Shown: positions 31,933 to 40,763 of the stretch, piece by piece | How positions within the stretch are numbered: position 1 is the first letter of the stretch | Layout of the letters: every line of letters begins with the position of its first letter | Assembly (NCBI RefSeq): GCF_002838065.1 | Contig: NZ_PIZU01000037.1 | Coordinates: 7,185-47,947 of the forward strand | DNA from: Mycobacterium hubeiense | GTDB taxonomy: Bacteria; Actinomycetota; Actinomycetes; Mycobacteriales; Mycobacteriaceae | Length of the DNA stretch: 40,763 nt | Reading direction: 5' to 3' | Position numbers and translations under genes: made by a program | Notes under the pieces: model-generated | Told to the model about the DNA's origin: nothing | What the model saw: the letters and a program-made list of their open reading frames with translations, nothing else | Databases searched by the model: none

Positions 31933-33468
31933 GTGCTGCTTGTCGACGTTGCCGCCATGTCCGCCGAGGTCGGCGCAACGTCGGCGCGGCTGGCCAAGAT
32001 CGCCCGCATCGCCGACCTGCTGACCCGCGCCGGCGCCGAGGGGGACCCGCATCTGGTGGCCGTCGTGGTGTCGTGGCTGTCCGGCGAACTGCCGCAGCGC
32101 CAGATCGGCGTCGGCTGGGCGTCGCTGCGCTCGTTACCGGCGCCGGCCGACGACCCGTCGCTCACCGTGCGGCAGGTCGACGCCGCGCTCTCCGAGATCG
32201 GCGCGGTCACCGGCAAGGGATCCCAGGCGCATCGCGCCGAGCTGGTCGCCGGATTGTTCGCCGTCGCCACCGACCTCGAGCAGACCTTCCTGCGACGCCT
32301 GATCACCGGGGAGCTACGTCAGGGCGCGCTGATCGGGGTGATGGCCGACGCGGTCGCCAAGGCCGGCGGTGTGCCCGCCGCCGACGTCCGACGCGCGGCG
32401 ATGCTGGCCGGCGACCTACCGGCGGTCGCAGCCGCCGCTCTCACCGGCGGCGAGGCGGCGCTGCAGCAGTTCACGTTGACGGTCGGGCGCCCGGTGGGTC
32501 CGATGCTCGCCCAGACCGCCACCGGCGTCGCCGATGCGCTCGAACGTCTCGGCGGGACAGGAATTTTCGAAGCCAAGCTGGACGGCGCGCGCGTGCAGAT
32601 CCACCGCAGCGGCGATGACGTGTCGATCTACACCCGCAGCCTCGACGACGTCACCGCGCGGCTGCCGGAAATCGTGGACGCCGCACTCGCTCTCCCGGTC
32701 ACCAGCCTGATCGCCGACGCGGAGGCGATTGCGCTGCGACCCGACGGACGGCCGCATCGCTTCCAGGTCACCGCATCACGCTTCGGCAGCAAATCACCCG
32801 GTGCCGCCCAACCGCTGTCGGTGTTCTTCTTCGACCTGCTGCACCTCGACGGCACCGATCTGCTGGACCTGCCGACCGTCGAGCGGCTGGCCGCACTCGA
32901 CAACTCGGTGCCGCAGGCGCATCGCGTAGACCGGCTCGTCACCGCGGATCCCGAAGCCGCACAACGCTTCCTGGAGGCCACGCTGGCCGCCGGCCATGAG
33001 GGTGTGATGGCGAAGTCGCCCTCCGCACCGTACGAGGCAGGCCGCCGCGGCGCAGCCTGGTTGAAGGTCAAGCCGGTGCACACCCTCGACCTCGTGGTAC
33101 TCGCGGTCGAGTGGGGCAGCGGCCGTCGCACCGGCAAACTGTCCAACATTCATCTCGGTGCCCGGGACCCCGCGACAGGCGAATTCATCATGCTGGGCAA
33201 GACGTTCAAGGGCATGACCGACGCGATGCTGGAGTGGCAGACCAGCAGGTTCTTGGAGTTAGCCGACGGTCCCACCGATGGCTACGTGGTCAAGCTGCGC
33301 CCCGAGCAGGTCGTCGAAATCGCGTTCGACGGCGTGCAGACGTCGTCGCGCTATCCCGGTGGGATGGCGCTACGTTTCGCGCGGGTAATCCGCTACCGCG
33401 ACGACAAGAGCCCCGCCGATGCCGACAGCATCGACACCGTCCGCGCGCTCTATGAACGCGGCGCATAA
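31933..33468 (+). CDS. ligB: ATP-dependent DNA ligase LigB
   Basis: A 511-residue ATP-dependent DNA ligase (Rv3062-like) that seals nicks using a lysyl-AMP intermediate. Motif I is EAKLDGARVQ with nucleophile Lys215; motif IV is EGVMAK, and motif V is GRRGAAWLKVK. The N-terminal helical domain and the C-terminal OB domain are both present. GTG 31933 has GAGG upstream and aligns with the M. tuberculosis start; a longer frame would overlap the molybdopterin gene. NAD-dependent LigA is the essential ligase, so this one is probably accessory in repair. Confidence 0.95.
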   Translation: MLLVDVAAMSAEVGATSARLAKIARIADLLTRAGAEGDPHLVAVVVSWLSGELPQRQIGVGWASLRSLPAPADDPSLTVRQVDAALSEIGAVTGKGSQAHRAELVAGLFAVATDLEQTFLRRLITGELRQGALIGVMADAVAKAGGVPAADVRRAAMLAGDLPAVAAAALTGGEAALQQFTLTVGRPVGPMLAQTATGVADALERLGGTGIFEAKLDGARVQIHRSGDDVSIYTRSLDDVTARLPEIVDAALALPVTSLIADAEAIALRPDGRPHRFQVTASRFGSKSPGAAQPLSVFFFDLLHLDGTDLLDLPTVERLAALDNSVPQAHRVDRLVTADPEAAQRFLEATLAAGHEGVMAKSPSAPYEAGRRGAAWLKVKPVHTLDLVVLAVEWGSGRRTGKLSNIHLGARDPATGEFIMLGKTFKGMTDAMLEWQTSRFLELADGPTDGYVVKLRPEQVVEIAFDGVQTSSRYPGGMALRFARVIRYRDDKSPADADSIDTVRALYERGA

Positions 33469-33514
33469 CACGGTTTCGCGGCGCGCAGATATGGCCGGAT
33501 GAAAAGATCTCCGC

Positions 33515-35803
<2,289 letters not shown>

Positions 35804-35951
35804 TGGGCGATAACCACTACCGCCGCTACGTCGAGCGCCGCCGTCGCACCCATCCCGGCGAGCCGGTGATGTCCGAGCGTGAGTACTGGAGGATGCGCCA
35901 CGCCGCCGTCGAGGCGAACCCGGCGCGCTGCTGCTAGCTGTTTGCTCGCGG

Positions 35952-37187
35952 TCAGCGCAGCGAGTAGCGCACCGGCAGGTGCTTGAGCCCGCCGACGAAC
36001 GTCGTCGCCACATACTCCGGTTGACCCGCGAGTTCGATGGATTTCAGGCGCGGTAGCAGCTCGGCGAAGAAGCTGTTGACCTCCAGCCGAGCCAGCGCCG
36101 CACCGAGGCAGAAGTGCACGCCGTAGCCGAATGCGATGTGCTTGTTGGGATCCCGCGCGATGTCGAAGGTGAACGGGTCGTCGAACACGTCCTCGTCGCG
36201 GTTAGCCGACACGTAGGACAGCAGCACCGATTCGCCGGCTTTGATGGGGACGCCGCGCACCGTGGTGTCGTCGGTGGCGGTGCGCATGAACTCCTTGACC
36301 GGCGTCACCCAGCGGACCATCTCCTCGGTCGCCAACGGCATCAGGCCCAGGTCTGCGCGCAGCTTCGCGTGCTGGTCGGGGTTCTCGATCAGGGCCAGCA
36401 TGCCACCGGAAATCGTTGCGCTCGTGGTGTCGTGGCCGGCGGCGGCAATGATCGCGTAGTAGGACACGGTGTCGATGTCCGACAGCGGCTCACCGTCGAT
36501 CTTCGCGTTGGCGATCGCCGAAGCCAGGTCCTCCGTGGGGTTTTCCCGCCGCGACGTGGTCAGCGCGCTGAAGTACTGGAACATCTCCAGCAGCGCCGAC
36601 ATCTGCTCGGCCTGGTCGGCGCCGCGCTTGAACTCGTCGTCGTCGCTGCCGAACAGCTCCTGGGTGAGCCGCAGCATCAGGGGAAAGTCCGATTCGGGCA
36701 CGCCCAGCAGCGACATGATCATGTACAGCGGGTAGTTCACCGCGACCTGTTGTACGAAGTCGCACTCGGGTCCGATTTCCGCCATCTTGTCGACGTGGAC
36801 CTTGGCCAGCTCGTCGGCGCGAGTCTTCAACGCGCGCATGGCCTTCGGCCGGAACCAGTCGGCGCCGATCGCCCGCACCACGCGATGCTGCGGATCGTCC
36901 ATGTGGATCAGCGTCCGCACCCCGGTGCCGGCCTGCAGCTCGTCGGCCTCCGCGGTCACCAGCACCGGCCGCGGGGAGTTTGTGAAAAGCGTGTTCGCCC
37001 TTTCGATGTCCATGATGTCGGCGTGTTTGGTGATGGCCCAGAACGGCCGGTACTCTGGCACCTCCACCCACGAGACGGGCGCGTTGGCACGCAGATGCGT
37101 AAGCGCGGCATGAAGTTTCGGCTCATCGGTGTACGCCTTCGGGTCGGCGAACACCTTGGCGGCCTCGTCCATCATGCGCGTGCTCAT
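35952..37187 (-). CDS. Cytochrome P450
   Basis: A 411-residue soluble bacterial P450. The I-helix motif is AAGHDTT, ExxR is EEMVRW, and the haem loop is FGYGVHFCLGAALARLE. Its size and HxCLG loop place it with bacterial class I enzymes needing ferredoxin and reductase; no ferredoxin gene is adjacent. I cannot assign the family or substrate. ATG 37187 has AAGGAG 7 nt upstream and overlaps the stop of the LLM oxidoreductase (ATGA), so the two are co-translated. Longer upstream reading frames only cover that neighbour. Confidence 0.93.
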   Translation of the reverse strand: MSTRMMDEAAKVFADPKAYTDEPKLHAALTHLRANAPVSWVEVPEYRPFWAITKHADIMDIERANTLFTNSPRPVLVTAEADELQAGTGVRTLIHMDDPQHRVVRAIGADWFRPKAMRALKTRADELAKVHVDKMAEIGPECDFVQQVAVNYPLYMIMSLLGVPESDFPLMLRLTQELFGSDDDEFKRGADQAEQMSALLEMFQYFSALTTSRRENPTEDLASAIANAKIDGEPLSDIDTVSYYAIIAAAGHDTTSATISGGMLALIENPDQHAKLRADLGLMPLATEEMVRWVTPVKEFMRTATDDTTVRGVPIKAGESVLLSYVSANRDEDVFDDPFTFDIARDPNKHIAFGYGVHFCLGAALARLEVNSFFAELLPRLKSIELAGQPEYVATTFVGGLKHLPVRYSLR

Positions 37188-38209
37188 TGACGGATCTCCT
37201 TCAGTATGGCTGTCACGGTGGCATCGGAAAGCGTGGACGGAAAGCCCACTAGCACACGGTCGATCACGCCGTCGCATCGCTGGCGGATCTTGCTCGCCAC
37301 GTCGTCGAGCGGCGCGACGACGGCGAACTCCCGTAGGATCTCGTCGTCGATCAGCGCACCCATCGCATCCCACTCCCCCAGCAGGCTCAGCCGGTGCAGT
37401 TCGCTCTGCAGATCGCTCCAACCGTGCAGCTCGAGCACCTTGCGATACGCGGGAGTCGACCCGTAGAAGGCGATCTGCTTGCGGGTGCCGACGGCGGCGG
37501 CGGCCAGTTCGTCGTCGTCGCGTCCGGTCACCACGAAAATCGGTGCGGACAGCGCAAAGTCGCTGCGCCGGCGGCCAGATCGCGCCATCCCGCGCAGCAA
37601 CGCCGGCGTCGTCACCTCCTCGAAATAGCGTTTGGTGGTGAATGCATGCGCGAGCAGACCGTCGGCGACTTCGCCGCACATTTCGGTCATCGCCTCGCCA
37701 ACCGCCGCCACGAACACCTTCGGGACGGGGTGCTCCAGAGGCGGCGGCGTGAACATCGGCGTCATCAGCTTGTGGGTGTAGAAGTCGCCTTCGAAGGCCA
37801 GCTTGGTGCCGTCCTGCCAGCAGGACCAGATCGCCCGCAGCGCCAGCACGAATTCACGCATGCGCGTCACCGGCCGACTCCACGGCATGCTGAATCGCTT
37901 CTCGATGTGGGGCTGCACCTGCGAGCCGAGTCCCAGGATGAACCGGCCGTTCGAATACGCCTGCAGATCCCACGCGACATTGGCCACCGTCATCGGATTG
38001 CGTGCGAAAGCGACAGCGATGCTGGTGCCCAATTCGATGGTCGTGGTGTGCTCGGCGGCCAACACCAGCGGCAGGAACGGGTCGTGGTTCACCTCGGCCG
38101 TCCAGCAGCAGTCGTAGCCGCGTCGCTCGAGCGTGGACGCCGCTTCCGCGACGTCGGCGAGCGCGCTGGAGACAGCCCCGTCGACCTTGAGGCCGGCGCG
38201 GTCACTCAT
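37184..38209 (-). CDS. LLM class flavin/F420-dependent oxidoreductase
   Basis: A 341-residue luciferase-like TIM-barrel oxidoreductase, of a group that in mycobacteria usually uses F420 (TIGR03617-like). GYDCCWTAEVNHDPF, ELGTSIAVAFARNPM and GRFILGLGSQVQPH are typical. ATG 38209 is chosen; a TTG eight codons upstream is an alternative and no clear ribosome site is seen, so the message may be leaderless. It forms an operon with the P450 and may act on the same compound. Cofactor choice is inferred. Confidence 0.88.
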   Translation of the reverse strand: MSDRAGLKVDGAVSSALADVAEAASTLERRGYDCCWTAEVNHDPFLPLVLAAEHTTTIELGTSIAVAFARNPMTVANVAWDLQAYSNGRFILGLGSQVQPHIEKRFSMPWSRPVTRMREFVLALRAIWSCWQDGTKLAFEGDFYTHKLMTPMFTPPPLEHPVPKVFVAAVGEAMTEMCGEVADGLLAHAFTTKRYFEEVTTPALLRGMARSGRRRSDFALSAPIFVVTGRDDDELAAAAVGTRKQIAFYGSTPAYRKVLELHGWSDLQSELHRLSLLGEWDAMGALIDDEILREFAVVAPLDDVASKIRQRCDGVIDRVLVGFPSTLSDATVTAILKEIRQ

Positions 38210-38267
38210 GGAAGAGGACGCTACAGTAAGCAATTCAGTATGGTCAACGTGAACATCGGAAACCCAC

Positions 38268-38312
38268 TAGGTGGAGGATTTGAGTCAAATAGTGGCTCGA
38301 ATCCTCCACCTA
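38268..38312. promoter_or_regulatory. Long inverted repeat upstream of the carboxyltransferase gene
   Basis: Perfect 13-bp arms TAGGTGGAGGATT/AATCCTCCACCTA continue inward through GAGTC/GGCTC (two G-T pairs), giving a stem of about 19 bp with a 7-nt loop. It lies between divergent genes, 61 nt before the carboxyltransferase ATG. It could be a regulator site, a leader hairpin, or a small mobile repeat. A CAGTA direct repeat lies near 38224-38240. Confidence 0.5.
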
Positions 38313-38373
38313 AGCGTGCTCGCGCTGTGACCATGCCGGTGCGACGATCGCCTTTCGACGATAGGGATGGCGC

Positions 38374-39870
38374 ATGACGAACGAGCAGGACTGGAAGGAA
38401 ACGCTCGAAGACCTCGAGCTGCGGCGTCAGCGTGCACGGGCGATGGGCGGGCGGGAACGGCTGGCCAAGCACCGCGGCAGCGGCAAGCTCGACGCGCGCG
38501 CCCGGCTCGAGCGTCTGCTCGACCCCGGCACATTATCCGAGTTCGGCACGCTGGTCGGCGGTGAGGTCGCGGCCGACGGCATCGTCACCGGCTCCGGCTA
38601 CATCAACGGCTCACCCGTGATGGTCGGCGCCGAGGACTTCACCACGTTGGCCGGCAGCATCGGGCCCGGCGGTAACGCCAAGCGCTACCGGCTCGCCGAA
38701 TTGGCGCTGCGAGACAAAATCCCGCTGGTGATGCTGCTGGAGGGCGCCGGATTCCGGCCCAGCGGTGAGCATTACGGCAGATCTCCCACCGACTTGCTCG
38801 CCCAGGCGCAGTGTTCCGGTCGGGTGCCGACGGTGTCGGCGGTGCTCGGCCCGTCGGCGGGTCACGGCGCGCTGGTGGCACCGGTATGCGACTGGACGAT
38901 CATGAGCCGCCAGGGTGCGATCTTCACCGCAGGCCCGCCAGTGGTGAAAGAGTCTACAGGCGAAGAGATTTCGAAGGAGGACCTCGGCGGACCCGATGTC
39001 GCCCTGGCCAGCGGGGTGATCCACAACATCGGCGACGACGACGAAGCCGTACTGGCCGACATCCGGCGCTACCTGTCCTATTTCCCGCCGAGCGCATGGT
39101 CGTATCCGTCCTCCCTTCCGCACGACGAGGCGGCCGAACCGCGGCCGACACCCGAACTGCTCGACATCGTGGCCCGCGATCGCCGTCGCGTCTACGACAT
39201 GCGCGCCGTACTCGACGTGGTGTTCGACCGGCCGGACTGGTTCGAAGTCCAGCCGAAGTTCGGGCAGGCCATCATCTGCGCGCTCGCCCATCTCGGCGGC
39301 CACCCCGTCGCGGTCGTCGCCAACCAGCCCAAGGTGCTGGCCGGGTCGATCGACGCCGACGCCGCGGACAAGGCCGCACACTTCATCACGGTGGCCGACT
39401 CGTTCCACCTTCCGATCGTGTTCTTGGCCGACAATCCCGGCATGCTGCCCGGCAGCCGATCCGAGCGCAGCGGCGTATTGCGAAGCGGCGCACGGATGTT
39501 CGCTGCGCAGACGGCGGCCACGACGATCAAGCTACACGTGACGTTGCGCAAGGCCTACGGCTTCGGGTCGATGGTCATGTCGCTGCTCGGCTTCGACAAC
39601 CAGAACGCGACGTTCGCCTATCCGGGCGCGACGATGGGCGCGATGAGCGCGGCCGCGCTGAGCCGGGCCTCGCACGCCGGCGAGGACCTGGAGGCCAAGC
39701 TGCGAAAGGCGGAGGTGGAGGCGTCGTTCCGGTCCGCGGGCCACCTCGGGTTCGACGACCTCATCGACCCGCGGGAGACCCGTGACGCGCTGTTGCACGC
39801 CCTACAGCGCGGGTTGAGCAGCAGGCAGGCCGCAGCAGAGCCGGTGAGCCGCACGGTCATCATGCCGTGA
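38374..39870 (+). CDS. Acyl-CoA carboxyltransferase (beta) subunit
   Basis: A 498-residue carboxyltransferase of the AccD/propionyl-CoA carboxylase beta type, moving CO2 from biotin to an acyl-CoA. The N-terminal half has the biotin-site side (LEGAGFRPSGEH, GPSAGHGALVAPVCD). The C-terminal half has the acyl-CoA side (FLADNPGMLPG, RKAYGFGSMVMSLLGFDNQNATFAYPGA). No biotin carboxylase or carrier gene is adjacent, so the alpha subunit must come from elsewhere. The substrate is unknown. It is followed by a thioesterase-fold gene that begins at most 18 nt after its stop. Confidence 0.92.
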   Translation: MTNEQDWKETLEDLELRRQRARAMGGRERLAKHRGSGKLDARARLERLLDPGTLSEFGTLVGGEVAADGIVTGSGYINGSPVMVGAEDFTTLAGSIGPGGNAKRYRLAELALRDKIPLVMLLEGAGFRPSGEHYGRSPTDLLAQAQCSGRVPTVSAVLGPSAGHGALVAPVCDWTIMSRQGAIFTAGPPVVKESTGEEISKEDLGGPDVALASGVIHNIGDDDEAVLADIRRYLSYFPPSAWSYPSSLPHDEAAEPRPTPELLDIVARDRRRVYDMRAVLDVVFDRPDWFEVQPKFGQAIICALAHLGGHPVAVVANQPKVLAGSIDADAADKAAHFITVADSFHLPIVFLADNPGMLPGSRSERSGVLRSGARMFAAQTAATTIKLHVTLRKAYGFGSMVMSLLGFDNQNATFAYPGATMGAMSAAALSRASHAGEDLEAKLRKAEVEASFRSAGHLGFDDLIDPRETRDALLHALQRGLSSRQAAAEPVSRTVIMP

Positions 39871-39887
39871 CGATCAGGAGAGGCACT

Positions 39888-40739
39888 GTGCCGCAAGATA
39901 TTCGAGAACTAGCCAACGACCCGGAAGCCTATGCCGCCGAGTTGCGTCGACGCTGGGGCGGGCTGCTGAGCTACCGCTACATCGGCCGAAGCTACGCATC
40001 CATGGACCTCGGACCGGTCGATGACACCGTCACCCTTCGCCACGACATACGCAACGCCACCGGCGGAATACTGCTGGCGGTCTTGGGGATTGCGTCACCC
40101 GACAGCGGCGGGGTGTCCGATCTGGAGGCGGTGCCCAACCCCGTCGTCCACTCCTGTCAGATCCTCGATCCGGGCCGCGACGTGCGCCGCATCGAGATCC
40201 GCTCCGAGGTGCTCAAGCAGGGCAGGCAGATGGCCTACAGCCGGTCGCGGATCGTCGACGCCGACAATCCGGACCGCGTGCTGGCGCTGAACGAGGGCCA
40301 GGGCATCAGCATCGGAGTACCGCCGGAAGGGCTGCAGAAGATGCCGCTCAATCCGATCGAGGTGGTCGACTCGCCGGATCTGCCGCCGCTGTGGCAGGTG
40401 TTCGGCGGCAGCCGGCGTGCCGACAATCGCTGGGCCCTACCGGAACTCACAGTCGACGTGGCGTCTCCGGATGCCGCCCTGCACATCGGGCCGCAGTTCG
40501 TCATCCTGGAGACGGCGGCGCTGGACGCGGCGTCCGGCGTCGCTGGAACCGATCGCCTGCAGGGCGTGTCCTCGCACGTGATGTTCATGTCCCGCGGCAA
40601 GGTCGGCCCGTTCCGGGTGGAGTGCGAGCCGATGACGGGCGCCGACGGGACCGTCGCTGTTCGCGCGGTGCTGCACGACGAGGGCGCCGATGACAAGCCG
40701 ATCACCGCGGGCTCCTACCTCTTTGCGATTTCGGCGTAG
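39888..40739 (+). CDS. Hotdog-fold (thioesterase-like) protein
   Basis: A 283-residue protein that looks like two hotdog domains, of the mycobacterial thioesterase/dehydratase-like kind. DTVTLRHDIRNATGGILLAVLGIASPDS begins the first half, and LQGVSSHVMFMSRGKVGPF lies in the second. Catalytic residues cannot be named with confidence. GTG 39888 is chosen because AGGAG lies about 9 nt upstream; GTG 39867 would overlap the carboxyltransferase stop (GTGA) and add seven residues. Genomic context suggests action on a CoA thioester. Family assignment is moderate. Confidence 0.72.
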   Translation: MPQDIRELANDPEAYAAELRRRWGGLLSYRYIGRSYASMDLGPVDDTVTLRHDIRNATGGILLAVLGIASPDSGGVSDLEAVPNPVVHSCQILDPGRDVRRIEIRSEVLKQGRQMAYSRSRIVDADNPDRVLALNEGQGISIGVPPEGLQKMPLNPIEVVDSPDLPPLWQVFGGSRRADNRWALPELTVDVASPDAALHIGPQFVILETAALDAASGVAGTDRLQGVSSHVMFMSRGKVGPFRVECEPMTGADGTVAVRAVLHDEGADDKPITAGSYLFAISA

Positions 40740-40763
40740 TTGGTCGCGCTGACGGGCTGTTGC

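Noticed and set aside
38290..38312. GGCTCGAATCCTCCACCT looks like a tRNA T-arm and acceptor end, possibly an att site
   Set aside because: The stem pairs with an upstream arm as a long inverted repeat, and no other tRNA parts or integrase are nearby.

Overview
The window reads as chromosome of a non-tuberculous Mycobacterium (Mycolicibacterium-type). It is GC-rich with many GTG starts, carries several cytochrome P450s, TetR regulators and a putative F420-type oxidoreductase, and has a class Ib ribonucleotide reductase. Its backbone gene order, ctaD-fecB-adhC-(DUF3349)-nrdF2-BVMO-TetR-nrdEIH-FMN reductase-TetR-dinB2-SDR-TetR-cyp136-ligB-cstA, is the one I remember for M. tuberculosis Rv3043c to Rv3063. 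Species cannot be named from the sequence alone.

Layout. 1-3.8 kb: the 5' part of ctaD, the lipoprotein gene fecB, a YciI-like gene, and adhC behind a promoter rich in dyads. 3.9-8.7 kb: a P450, nrdF2 with a NrdR-like box, a Baeyer-Villiger monooxygenase and its TetR regulator. 8.8-13.5 kb: a block apparently inserted relative to M. tuberculosis, with a geranylgeranyl-reductase-family flavoprotein, a 1005-residue Ser/Thr kinase-ATPase-TPR hybrid, and a 36-codon Lys-rich ORF. 13.5-18 kb: nrdHIE, with nrdE interrupted by a 408-residue intein placed immediately before an active-site cysteine; a NrdR-like box lies upstream of nrdH. 18-22.4 kb: an NmrA-like gene, an FMN reductase divergent from a TetR-dinB2-ATPase operon, and a TetR-type operator between them. 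22.4-25.6 kb: an SDR, and a TetR gene divergent from cyp136 with a palindromic operator. 25.6-30.3 kb: accessory genes, including a stand-alone LeuA regulatory-domain protein behind an attenuator-like leader, a single-domain ANTAR protein, an APH-like kinase, a methyltransferase divergent from an HxlR regulator, and an SDR. 30.3-36 kb: a membrane-anchored molybdopterin oxidoreductase, ligB, and cstA overlapping a YbdD-type small gene. 36-40.7 kb: a P450/LLM-oxidoreductase operon divergent from a carboxyltransferase/hotdog operon.

How it fits together. nrdF2 and nrdHIE supply dNTPs and share almost the same NrdR-like sequence, so they are probably co-regulated. The TetR-dinB2-ATPase unit is translationally coupled and looks like a stress or DNA-damage module. 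The P450, SDR, BVMO, LLM and carboxylase genes suggest oxidative catabolism of lipids or other hydrophobic compounds. The most unusual items are the NrdE intein, glutamine at the steric-gate position of DinB2, the LeuA-domain leader, and a pair of 55-nt palindromic repeats with a compensatory base change.
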